Part shown: piece by piece, positions 13,936 through 21,827 of the stretch | How positions within the stretch are numbered: the first letter of the stretch is position 1 | How the letters are laid out: every line of letters begins with the position of its first letter | From: Mageeibacillus sp. UBA3708 | Lineage (GTDB): Bacteria > Bacillota > Clostridia > Saccharofermentanales > Saccharofermentanaceae | Direction: 5' to 3' | Assembly: GCA_002371375.1 (NCBI GenBank) | Contig: DFIB01000027.1 | Coordinates: forward strand, 1-22,924 | Length of the DNA stretch: 22,924 nucleotides | Made by a program: the position numbers and the translations under genes | The notes under the pieces: model-generated | Told to the model about the DNA's origin: nothing | Seen by the model: only the letters and a program-made list of their open reading frames with translations | Databases searched by the model: none

Positions 13936-15828
13936 TCACCCGAGATCGATCCCGAAGACAGATCCCCCTGTCGTTCCTATTATCATTCTGTTGCCGAATA
14001 CTACAGGAGATGCCTCGAAAGTCAATCCTGACGTCGTCTTGCCGGATGAATTGATATTGCGCGAGCACTGCAGATACGACAGCCTCTTGCATTCCGAAGA
14101 ATCAGCACTTACAAGGTGGATCTGGCCTATCGAGTCACCGATGACGATGTAAGCCTTGCCTGAAGCATCATAGCAGTCGACAGGTGAACTGTAGGAGTAG
14201 ATGTTCATGTCATACTCCCAGACCTTCGTTCCAAGATCCTTGTCATATGCAACGAGCTTATTGCCGCTCATCAATCCCTTAGTCATGCTGAAAGGAAATA
14301 TCACGAGATTCGAGATGGAATTCTTGCCGATAATCGGATTGCCGAAGCATCCGCCGGACTGATCCGTCTCAGATGTCTCACCGTTATATGTATAGCAGGG
14401 TTCCGATGTCTGCCAGATCACTTCGCCCGTCAGGCCGTTGATCTTATAAACATATGCGGCACCGCAGTACTGGCCGGTTCCGCCCTGACTGTCCACTTCC
14501 GTTCCGACATACAGATAAGGCACTCCGTTCTCCTCGGAGATGGCGGGTGTAACATCGGAATCATCACCCAGGACCAGACACCACACCATCTTCATGGTAT
14601 TGAGGTCCAGGCAGACGAGATTGCATGTATTATCCACAAAATACCCGTAGTTGCCGTACACCGACATGGAACTCTCAACCCCCATGTGCGAACCCGTGTT
14701 ATCCTTGAAAATATACTTATACCCTGTCCTCTCAGGTGCGATGGAGATATCATCAATGCCCGGAGCATAGTTGGAGTTGAGCTTGAACGTGTAGATAATT
14801 CCGTTCTCGCAGGGCCACATAAGCGTATCCGACTTCGCATCTATGATAGGTGACGAATCGAAAGCCCTCCACCCCGACCTGTACGGCGTATCATCCTCGC
14901 CGTCGTACTGATACAGCAGCTTGCCGTCAAGAAGTGAATAAATATACATACCGAAATTAGTGGATGTTCCGTTATTGTCGCACTGTCCCACATAAAGCAG
15001 CGGATACCCTCTCGGATCAAGCGCAGGCGTGCCCTTGACTGACGCACCGACATTGATGGGGTCTCTTGTCTGCTCACCCGTATCCATGTCGAGGAAATAT
15101 ATCTTGCCGTCGCATGCGGCGATTATGACTTCGATAAGCTCGGTCTTGTTCCTGGCGCTGTCATACATGTTCATGGTATTCTTAACGCTCTGCGGCCACT
15201 TGACTACGATAGGCTGACCGGTCCACCTTACTCCCGACCACTCAAAAGTCAATGTGGAAGCCAAAAGCGTACCTATGCCTTTGAACTCCCACACCTGCTT
15301 GATCGTTCCATCTGATATGTTGGTATTCCCAAAAGATGAACAATTACGGAAATTGTTACCTCTGAAAGTATATATTCCCTGATATGTCCCGTAATTGATC
15401 GGATCGCCCATGAAGATCGGGTCATTCCTCTTGAATTCCTCCACAACCTTCCTGTCTTCTCCTGTAAAAACAGTCTCCATAAGGCCGCGCGCGTCCGGCT
15501 TTGCCTTGTCTGCTATCTCTTCATCGGTTGACATGTTGATAACGGCAAGTCCGGGATATAATACGGCATTCTGATCATCTGTCTTGGGAGGAATAGGTGT
15601 CGGAGTGGGGCTTGCAACAGATATGTATGCGCTCGGTGCGGATGCTCCGGAATCCTCCGGCTTGTCCCCGCTTTTGCGCTTGTTAAAGTAGACCACTGCC
15701 AGTACGGTAGTGAGGATAACGAAGAGCACCGTCATAATAACGACCAGTCCTACCGTGCCCTCTCCCGGGTCGCGGGAAGGCTTGTAGTAGCTGTTATCGG
15801 GCTCAATGTATTGTTCTCTGTCGTTCAT
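13936..15828 (-). CDS. Membrane-anchored PQQ-type beta-propeller protein
   Basis: 630 residues. A short cytoplasmic N-terminus (MNDREQYIEPDNSYYKPSRD) leads to one membrane helix (about 25-48), a Ser/Thr/Pro-rich linker (ASPTPTPIPPKT) and a large extracellular domain. That domain has repeated blades of the PQQ/quinoprotein-like type: KIYFLDMDTGEQ, YIYSLLDGKLLYQYDG, NLVCLDLNTMKMVW, YKINGLTGEVIWQT, LVAYDKDLGTKVWEYD and SVFGIDLG. YQGIYTFRGNNFRN before the blades is a motif I associate with this clostridial group. No PQQ-binding enzyme residues are evident, so it is probably a binding or scaffold propeller. ATG 15828 is chosen because GAGGGG lies 6 nt upstream; the frame upstream begins with TTG 15849. 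It heads the long minus-strand unit. Confidence 0.85.
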   Translation of the reverse strand: MNDREQYIEPDNSYYKPSRDPGEGTVGLVVIMTVLFVILTTVLAVVYFNKRKSGDKPEDSGASAPSAYISVASPTPTPIPPKTDDQNAVLYPGLAVINMSTDEEIADKAKPDARGLMETVFTGEDRKVVEEFKRNDPIFMGDPINYGTYQGIYTFRGNNFRNCSSFGNTNISDGTIKQVWEFKGIGTLLASTLTFEWSGVRWTGQPIVVKWPQSVKNTMNMYDSARNKTELIEVIIAACDGKIYFLDMDTGEQTRDPINVGASVKGTPALDPRGYPLLYVGQCDNNGTSTNFGMYIYSLLDGKLLYQYDGEDDTPYRSGWRAFDSSPIIDAKSDTLMWPCENGIIYTFKLNSNYAPGIDDISIAPERTGYKYIFKDNTGSHMGVESSMSVYGNYGYFVDNTCNLVCLDLNTMKMVWCLVLGDDSDVTPAISEENGVPYLYVGTEVDSQGGTGQYCGAAYVYKINGLTGEVIWQTSEPCYTYNGETSETDQSGGCFGNPIIGKNSISNLVIFPFSMTKGLMSGNKLVAYDKDLGTKVWEYDMNIYSYSSPVDCYDASGKAYIVIGDSIGQIHLVSADSSECKRLSYLQCSRNINSSGKTTSGLTFEASPVVFGNRMIIGTTGGSVFGIDLG

Positions 15829-15979
15829 CCATAACCCCTCTAACGCCAAATAGGCTAATATTTTATCATATATTTGCGCAATTGTCGTTAAATGTCTTTT
15901 TTTTGTCGTGTGCAGTCAACTATATATGAGGGAATAATGATAAAATATGCACGAATCTGATAAAGGAATGGAGATTATT
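15829..15979. promoter_or_regulatory. Divergent intergenic region with predicted promoters in both directions
   Basis: About 150 bp of AT-rich DNA between the propeller gene (minus) and the ABC exporter (plus). On the minus strand a TATGAT -10-like hexamer (about 15865-15870) follows a weak TTTAAC -35-like hexamer with 16-bp spacing. On the plus strand TATATA and GATAAA hexamers lie upstream of the ABC start, but no strong -35 partner is visible. An 8-9 T run lies near 15897-15905. No RNA element is recognised. Confidence 0.35.
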
Positions 15980-16687
15980 ATGCTTAAGATAGATCATCTT
16001 ACAAAGAATTACGGCAACTACAAAGCTGTCGATGACCTAAACCTCCACATTCAACCCGGTGAGATCTACGGATTTATCGGCCATAACGGAGCAGGCAAGA
16101 CAACTACCCTTAAGAGCGTGGCGGGAATACTTCAGTTCGATGAAGGCACCATCCTTATCAACGGAAAGAACGTTATCGAAGAACCCGTCGCATGCAAGCG
16201 CGAACTGGCTTATATCCCCGATAACCCGGATCTGTATGCTTATATGAGCGGAATTAAGTATCTTAACTTTGTAGCTGATATCTACGGGATCACACCTGAA
16301 GCAAGGAGAGAGAAGATCCGCAAGTATGCAGACCTTTTTGAGCTTACGGATGATCTGGCGCAGCCCATATCGGCATATTCTCACGGAATGAAGCAGAAGC
16401 TGGCGGTAATATCCGCCTGGATGCATTCACCTAAGTTGATCGTCATGGACGAGCCTTTCGTGGGGCTCGATCCCAAGGCGGCACATACGCTCAAGGAGAT
16501 GATGAGAGAGCATTGCGATAAAGGAGGAGCCATCTTCTTCTCGACACACGTCCTCGAAGTGGCTGAGAAGCTCTGCGACAAGGTAGCGATCATCAAGCAG
16601 GGCAAGCTTATCAAAGCAGGAACGATGGATGAGGTCAAGGGCGATGACAGCCTTGAAGAGGTATTCCTGGAACTGGAGGCTGAATGA
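15980..16687 (+). CDS. ABC transporter ATP-binding protein (ABC-2 exporter type)
   Basis: 235 residues, a complete ATPase: Walker A GHNGAGKT (34-41), a signature loop of the SHGMKQK variant (133-140) rather than LSGGQ, Walker B LIVMDEP (153-159) followed by the D-loop VGLD, and the switch His190. The SHGMKQK signature and GxxxPxxxxxLKEM pattern fit exporter-type ATPases (the CcmA/NatA/EcsA-like group). I chose ATG 15980 (MLKIDHLTKNY) because GGAG (15970-15973) lies 6 nt upstream and this is the conserved N-terminus; an in-frame ATG at 15947 has no ribosome binding site. It is coupled to its permease gene by an ATGA overlap. The substrate is unknown. Confidence 0.93.
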   Translation: MLKIDHLTKNYGNYKAVDDLNLHIQPGEIYGFIGHNGAGKTTTLKSVAGILQFDEGTILINGKNVIEEPVACKRELAYIPDNPDLYAYMSGIKYLNFVADIYGITPEARREKIRKYADLFELTDDLAQPISAYSHGMKQKLAVISAWMHSPKLIVMDEPFVGLDPKAAHTLKEMMREHCDKGGAIFFSTHVLEVAEKLCDKVAIIKQGKLIKAGTMDEVKGDDSLEEVFLELEAE

Positions 16688-18285
16688 TGCTGCGGGTTCT
16701 TGTCAAAAAGCAGATTAATGAGGTATTCAAGAGTTATTTCTTCGATGCCAAGAAGAATAAGATGCGCTCGAAGGGCGCGATAGCTGCCTGGATAATTTTC
16801 TTTGTGGTCATAATGGTCGGTGTGCTCGGCGGATTGTTCACCGTGCTGTCATTTACAATGTGCCCGCCGATGTCAAGTGCAGGCATGGGATGGCTGTTCT
16901 ATCTGATCATGAGCGGACTCGCCATAATCTTCGGCGCGTTCGGCAGCGTATTCAATACATATACAAGCCTGTATCTGGCCAAGGATAACGAGCTTTTGCT
17001 GTCTATGCCAATCCCGGTGAAGACACTGATAACAGCGCGCCTGATCAATGTCTATCTGATGGGAACGATGTATTCGTCAACAGCGCTCATTCCGGCGCTT
17101 ATCGTCGGATGGATCGTGAACGGAGTCACCGCCGCCAATCTTATCTGCGGCATCATGCTCTACTTCATCGTCACGGGTATTGTGCTGCTCCTGTCATGCC
17201 TTCTCGGCTGGGTTGTTGCCAAGATAAGCGTGAAGCTCAAGAACAAGAGCTTCGTGACCGTGATCATTTCTCTTCTGTTCATCGGCGGTTATTATTTCTT
17301 CTATTTCAAAGCAAATGATATCATTCAGGATATCATCAGGAAGGTTGATATTTACGGGAATAAGATCAAGGGCTCTGCGTATGTGCTGTACCTTTTCGGA
17401 AGGATCGGAGAAGGCGAATGGATCGCCTGCGCGATATTCCTTGCAGTTGTTATCGTATGTGCCGCACTGTTATGGATAGTGATCTCACGCAGTTTCATCA
17501 GGATCGCCACTGCCAGCGGCAAAGTCACGAAGAAGAAGTATACAGAGAAGACAGCCAGGGCGAGAAGCGCTTTCGGCGCGCTGTTCGGCAGGGAAATGTC
17601 AAAGTTCACGTCTAACCCTAACTATATGCTCAACTGCGGTCTGGCGACCCTGCTCATCCCGGCGACGGGTATATTCTTCCTGGTTAAGGGCGGCGATTTC
17701 TGCAAGGCAATTAACAGCCTTCTGACTGACAGGGCCGATCTGGCTGCCATTGCATTGTGCGCCGTGATATCGCTCCTGATAACCATGAATAATATGGCAG
17801 CTCCCTCTGTATCACTTGAAGGCAAGAATATCTGGATCGCACAATCTCTGCCCGTTAACGCCGGACTCGTCCTCCGTGCCAAGGCGGCACTTCAGTTCGT
17901 CCTGACGGCCGTGCCTGTATTATTTACGGGTATCTGCTTCATGATCATTCTGGATTCCCCGATCGCAGTCAGAGTTCTTGTGGTATTGTTCTCGCTCCTC
18001 TTCACATTGTTTATGTCACTGTTCGACACAATGCTGAGCATCAAGTTCCCCTTCCTCACATGGACCAACGAGAATTCGCCGATGAAGCAGAGCGCTTGTG
18101 TCATGCTCTCAATGTTCGGCGGCTGGATCATAAGCATGATCGCCCCGGCCGCATATATTCTCGAAGGATATAAGCTCGGGTCTGAAGTATATCTGGGCAT
18201 CGTCTGTGCGCTGTTCGCGGTAACGTCGCTTCTGTTGTTCAGATGGATCGAGACGAGAGGTGCGAAGATATTCGCATCACTGTAA
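16684..18285 (+). CDS. ABC exporter permease, large membrane protein
   Basis: 533 residues with about 12 hydrophobic segments: starting near 35-60 and 73-95, several in the middle (120-260), then a soluble basic stretch (KVTKKKYTEKTARARSAFGALFGREMSKF, about 278-306), and more helices to the end. The layout of two sets of six helices around a basic loop fits the large ABC-2-type permeases that pair with a single ATPase. No substrate-specific motif is recognised. The start overlaps the ATPase stop (ATGA), with a second ATG directly after. Its stop overlaps the convergent whiA stop by 9 bp and no terminator is visible there, so transcripts of the two genes probably run into each other. Confidence 0.88.
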   Translation: MMLRVLVKKQINEVFKSYFFDAKKNKMRSKGAIAAWIIFFVVIMVGVLGGLFTVLSFTMCPPMSSAGMGWLFYLIMSGLAIIFGAFGSVFNTYTSLYLAKDNELLLSMPIPVKTLITARLINVYLMGTMYSSTALIPALIVGWIVNGVTAANLICGIMLYFIVTGIVLLLSCLLGWVVAKISVKLKNKSFVTVIISLLFIGGYYFFYFKANDIIQDIIRKVDIYGNKIKGSAYVLYLFGRIGEGEWIACAIFLAVVIVCAALLWIVISRSFIRIATASGKVTKKKYTEKTARARSAFGALFGREMSKFTSNPNYMLNCGLATLLIPATGIFFLVKGGDFCKAINSLLTDRADLAAIALCAVISLLITMNNMAAPSVSLEGKNIWIAQSLPVNAGLVLRAKAALQFVLTAVPVLFTGICFMIILDSPIAVRVLVVLFSLLFTLFMSLFDTMLSIKFPFLTWTNENSPMKQSACVMLSMFGGWIISMIAPAAYILEGYKLGSEVYLGIVCALFAVTSLLLFRWIETRGAKIFASL

Positions 18286-19164
18286 TCCGGATGCGATCTC
18301 CATCAGCTTATTGATACGGTGATTCATACCCGACTTGCCGACCGGCGGATCCATCATGGCGGCAAGCTCGGCTATGGATGCCTCAGGATTCCTGTAATGT
18401 GCATCGAGCGTATCCGTCAGCTCCTTAGGGAGCCCGGACCTTAATCCTGCGGCCATTATCTTATCGAAAGCGGCGCCTCTTCTGGCACTTGCTCCCGCCG
18501 TTCTCTTGAGGTTGCCGGAATCGCAGTTGACAGTCCTTGTCACCGATCCGTTCAGTTCACGGCGGACCCGCTGGTTCTCATATTCCATGACTGCACCGGT
18601 GGCACCGATGACGCTGAGGAAATCAGACACCATATCCCCGTTCTTAAAATAGATCAGTGTATGGAACTCCCTGTCGGCGATAATGGGTTCAATCCCCACC
18701 GATCTTAGCATCGCCACGATAAGGGATGCTATTATATCGTTACTGATCCTGTATTCAATGCGGTAAGATCTTGACGGATCGGCACAGTAACCCTCAGACA
18801 GGAAAGCACCTCTGAGGAAGCACCTTGTAAATGTCCTGTCGATCGTCAGCTGCTCAGCCGCCTTATCCATGAAGCATGCTGCGAATAACGAACAGAACTG
18901 CGTGAAGGACTGTTCAAGGATCATTATCTTATTGCCTTTGACCAGATGGACGAATCCGTCCTTGGCCAGCAGTCCCGCCAGACATAAGCATGCCTCCGGT
19001 GTAGTCCTTACATATGTTGAAGGAAACGATATTCCCGCCGGCGCAGACGCGCAGAAAGCGCCTGCCACGACAGCCTGCCGCTCAGACATAGAATGCCATC
19101 TCACCTGGCAAGCTTCATTCTTGACTCTTACCGAGAACGATACGGAATTATTATCGCCTGCCAT
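18277..19164 (-). CDS. whiA: Sporulation/cell-division regulator WhiA
   Basis: 295 residues of the WhiA family, DNA-binding proteins with a LAGLIDADG-endonuclease-like N-terminal domain (no nuclease activity) and a C-terminal helix-turn-helix. FSVRVKNEACQV opens the protein, CFLRGAFLSEGYCADPSRSYRIEY is the LAGLIDADG-like core (about 113-136) and SIAELAAMMDPPVGKSGMNHRINKLMEIA the C-terminal helix-turn-helix (about 263-291). It is slightly shorter than the usual 300-320 residues. It starts 2 bp after the murB-rapZ fusion stop with a weak ribosome binding site, so translation is probably coupled. WhiA influences cell division and metabolism in Firmicutes and sporulation in Streptomyces. Confidence 0.93.
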   Translation of the reverse strand: MAGDNNSVSFSVRVKNEACQVRWHSMSERQAVVAGAFCASAPAGISFPSTYVRTTPEACLCLAGLLAKDGFVHLVKGNKIMILEQSFTQFCSLFAACFMDKAAEQLTIDRTFTRCFLRGAFLSEGYCADPSRSYRIEYRISNDIIASLIVAMLRSVGIEPIIADREFHTLIYFKNGDMVSDFLSVIGATGAVMEYENQRVRRELNGSVTRTVNCDSGNLKRTAGASARRGAAFDKIMAAGLRSGLPKELTDTLDAHYRNPEASIAELAAMMDPPVGKSGMNHRINKLMEIASGLQ

Positions 19165-19166
19165 CC

Positions 19167-20450
19167 TTAGCCGTCCGCATTATCCTTCAGGATGTCCCTG
19201 TGTCTTGTCACCACGTGATATCCTGAAGCCTTAAGGCCCGCTGCAAGTCTCTGTGCACAGAATACCGACCTGTGATGGCCGCCCGTGCATCCCACGGCAA
19301 CGGTAAACTTACCTGCTCCGTCCGGCCTCTTTGCTATCGCATCTGACGTATCCTTTATCAGCCCTTCGACAAATCCTTCTGTCTCTTCAAATCCGTCCAG
19401 ATATTCTATTATCGGCTTATCCAGACCTGACAGAGGTCTTAATTCGGGAACCCAGTAAGGGTTCTTCAGAGTCCTTACGTCAAATACAAGATCGGCCTCG
19501 GCAGGCTCTCCGTATTTGAATCCGAAGGACATGACATTCACATCCGGCATGCCGTCGAATTCACCTATTATGCGGACTTCGGGCTCGAGTCTTACGCCGA
19601 ACTTCCCGTATACCTTGTCCGATACATCCCGGATGAGATCATAGACATCCTGCGCCGATGCCTTACCGCCGTTATTGACCACAAATCCGCAGTGCTTAGG
19701 CGATACCTGTGCACTGCTTCCATTCAATGCATAGCCGCGCAGACCCGTATCGTCTATCAGCTTGCCGGCAAAGTAACCTTCAGGTCTCTTAAATGTCGAA
19801 CCTGCGGAAGGAACGTCAAGCGGCTGGGAAGCTGTCCTCTTTGCCTTGTACTCATTGATCTTCGCGTTGATCTCTTCCCTGTCACCGCGTCTGACCTTTG
19901 CTTCTATCCCTGTTATGACGAAGACCTTGCCCTGCCTTGCCATCTGCGCGAAAACACTCGTTCTGTAGCCGAGCTTAAGATCATCGCCTCCAACCTCATG
20001 AGGTATTCCGTCCCCGTCGATATATCTGACCTTTGTAATGATGTCTCTCATCTCGCCGCCGTATGCACCTGCGTTCATGAACACGGCACCTCCGAGCGTG
20101 CCGGGGATCCCTGTAGCAAATTCAGTTCCGGCAAATCCCGCATTCGCCACCTTGACCGCGAAGCTGATGAGCTTTATTCCGGCTCCGGCCGTAACTGTGG
20201 CAGTATCACCGTCTTCGGTGATATTGATCTCTTCTGCAAGTCCCGCTGTCCTTATTACCAGACCGTCAAATCCTTTGTCAGAGATGAGGCAGTTCGCACC
20301 GCCTCCCAGTACAAAAACGTCGAGGTTATTGTCTTTTGCATATTTGAGATCGTCTATTATCTCCTGTTCGTTTGTGGGTTCATCAAAGAATCTCGCATTG
20401 CCGCCGCATTTGAAAGTGGTGTAATTCTTAAGAAGAATATCCTCCGTCAT
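19167..20450 (-). CDS. murB: MurB (UDP-N-acetylenolpyruvoylglucosamine reductase) fused to RapZ C-terminal domain
   Basis: 427 residues in one open frame. Residues 1-298 are MurB, which makes UDP-MurNAc with NADPH and FAD: GGGANCLISDKGF (about 49-61) and GIPGTLGGAVFMNAGAYGGEM (114-134) bind FAD, SAGSTFKRPEG holds the catalytic serine (218) and LEPEVRIIGEF closes the domain. Residues 301-425 are the RapZ C-terminal domain: FGFKYGEPAEADLVFDVRTLKNPYWVPELRPLSG and FTVAVGCTGGHHRSV...HRDI. In full-length RapZ (about 285 residues) this domain binds RNA and the amino-sugar phosphate GlcN6P in E. coli. The N-terminal P-loop NTPase domain of RapZ is missing, and so is yvcK, which normally follows. The ATG 20450 overlaps the hprK stop by 4 bp, with GGAGG upstream. 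The fusion joins wall-precursor synthesis with a putative amino-sugar sensor. Confidence 0.94.
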   Translation of the reverse strand: MTEDILLKNYTTFKCGGNARFFDEPTNEQEIIDDLKYAKDNNLDVFVLGGGANCLISDKGFDGLVIRTAGLAEEINITEDGDTATVTAGAGIKLISFAVKVANAGFAGTEFATGIPGTLGGAVFMNAGAYGGEMRDIITKVRYIDGDGIPHEVGGDDLKLGYRTSVFAQMARQGKVFVITGIEAKVRRGDREEINAKINEYKAKRTASQPLDVPSAGSTFKRPEGYFAGKLIDDTGLRGYALNGSSAQVSPKHCGFVVNNGGKASAQDVYDLIRDVSDKVYGKFGVRLEPEVRIIGEFDGMPDVNVMSFGFKYGEPAEADLVFDVRTLKNPYWVPELRPLSGLDKPIIEYLDGFEETEGFVEGLIKDTSDAIAKRPDGAGKFTVAVGCTGGHHRSVFCAQRLAAGLKASGYHVVTRHRDILKDNADG

Positions 20451-21373
20451 GTCTGCCCTCCGGGGAAGACTCTGGATACAAGATCCTTGGCAGCATTATA
20501 GCCCATCTTCTTGACCCTGAAATTGATAGCCGCAACTTCCACGATGATAGCCAGATTACGGCCGGGGGCAACAGGGATCGTAATAGACGGGACCTTAAGT
20601 CCCAATATCTCTGTCGTCTCATCAGACAGACCGAGTCTGTCATATGTCTTGTTGTCATCCCATCTCTCAAGATTGATAACGAAATCAATATTCTCAGACG
20701 ATTTGACTGAGGATACACCGTACAGCTCCTTAACGTCAAGGATGCCGATGCCTCTTATCTCGATAAGATGCCTTATTACTTCGGGAGCGCTTCCCACAAG
20801 AGTGGTGTCGGATACCTTCCTGATATCGACCTGATCATCGGCGATAAGCCTGTGGCCTCTCTTGACTATCTCAAGGGCTGTCTCTGACTTGCCTACGCCG
20901 CTCTCGCCGAGTATAAGGATGCCTTCACCGTTAACCTCTACAAGAACACCGTGCATTGATATCCTGGGAGCCAGCTCCGTTCTCAGGTATGCCACTATCT
21001 CGGTAATGATATCAGATGTTGCCGCACTCGTTCTCAGCACCGGAGTGCTGTACACCTTTGCGGAATCGAGCAGTTCATCATGTATCTCGTGATTACGCGT
21101 AATGAGGATCGCGGGGATCTCCTTGGAGAAGAGCTCATCGAAAGACCGGTGGCGCGCTCCGGAATCGAGATTATCAAGATACGCATGCTCCATATTGCCG
21201 ATAACCTGGATCCTGTCAGGACCGAAATGATCGTAATACCCTGCCAGCTGAAGGCCGGGTCTTGTACAATCGGCAACGCATATCCTGCGCGACTCAATGT
21301 CACCGGGATCGTATACGACTTCTATGTCAAAATCCTTGATTATCTTGGACAGCAATACACTTGAGTATGGCAT
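20447..21373 (-). CDS. hprK: HPr kinase/phosphorylase
   Basis: 308 residues, the bifunctional enzyme that phosphorylates Ser46 of HPr (and removes it) to control carbon catabolite repression in Firmicutes. The N-terminal domain covers about 1-130. The kinase domain has Walker A GESGVGKS (156-163), His141 before it, LIADDQVDI (about 177-184), the signature EIRGIGILDVKELYG (205-219) and the C-terminal VAPGRNLAIIVEVAA (268-282). Length and motifs are complete. GAGGAAG lies 6 nt upstream of ATG 21373, and the gene starts 1 bp after the bcp stop. It sits between a GH94 phosphorylase/bcp pair and the MurB fusion, so sugar use and wall synthesis share its transcript. Confidence 0.97.
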   Translation of the reverse strand: MPYSSVLLSKIIKDFDIEVVYDPGDIESRRICVADCTRPGLQLAGYYDHFGPDRIQVIGNMEHAYLDNLDSGARHRSFDELFSKEIPAILITRNHEIHDELLDSAKVYSTPVLRTSAATSDIITEIVAYLRTELAPRISMHGVLVEVNGEGILILGESGVGKSETALEIVKRGHRLIADDQVDIRKVSDTTLVGSAPEVIRHLIEIRGIGILDVKELYGVSSVKSSENIDFVINLERWDDNKTYDRLGLSDETTEILGLKVPSITIPVAPGRNLAIIVEVAAINFRVKKMGYNAAKDLVSRVFPGGQT

Positions 21374-21374
21374 A

Positions 21375-21827
21375 TCACACTTCCTCTATCATCTTAGAAG
21401 GGTCATCAGAAGCTTTGACCTTATCGTTGGCACGGATTATCACACCATTCTCATTGATAAGATAAGTGGTCCTGACGACGCCCATTGATACCTTACCGTA
21501 GTTTTTCTTCTCTTTCCAGACATCATAGAGCATGTGAACACTCTTATCCGTATCAGACAGGAGAGTGAACGGCAGGTGATACTGCTCCTCGAACTTCTTG
21601 AGCGACGCGGAAGGATCACGGCTGACACCAATGATCACTGCGCCTCTCTCCGTGAACGAAGGATACAATCCGGCATAGCCGCAGGCTTGCTTGGTGCAGC
21701 CTGAGGTCATAGCCTTTGGGTAAAAGTACAAAACGACCTTACGGCCGAGATACTCACTTAATGTGTGCATCTCGCCGTTCTGGTCGGGTAAAGTAAAATC
21801 AGGAGCTTTTATTCCGACTGAGAGCAT
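21375..21827 (-). CDS. bcp: Peroxiredoxin, Bcp/PrxQ type
   Basis: 150 residues of a thioredoxin-fold peroxiredoxin that reduces hydrogen peroxide and organic peroxides. APDFTLPDQNG opens the fold; YFYPKAMTSGCTKQACGY carries the peroxidatic Cys44 and the resolving Cys49, five residues later, as in atypical two-Cys PrxQ. The length (about 150) is usual. ATG 21827 shares one base with the stop of the upstream phosphorylase (TGATG), and it ends 1 bp before hprK. GAGG about 10 nt upstream is a modest ribosome binding site, so translational coupling is likely. There is no signal peptide, so it acts in the cytoplasm. Confidence 0.95.
   Translation of the reverse strand: MLSVGIKAPDFTLPDQNGEMHTLSEYLGRKVVLYFYPKAMTSGCTKQACGYAGLYPSFTERGAVIIGVSRDPSASLKKFEEQYHLPFTLLSDTDKSVHMLYDVWKEKKNYGKVSMGVVRTTYLINENGVIIRANDKVKASDDPSKMIEEV

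Noticed and set aside
15947..15979. Upstream ATG (15947) for the ABC ATPase.
   Set aside because: No ribosome binding site precedes it, and the conserved N-terminus begins at 15980.
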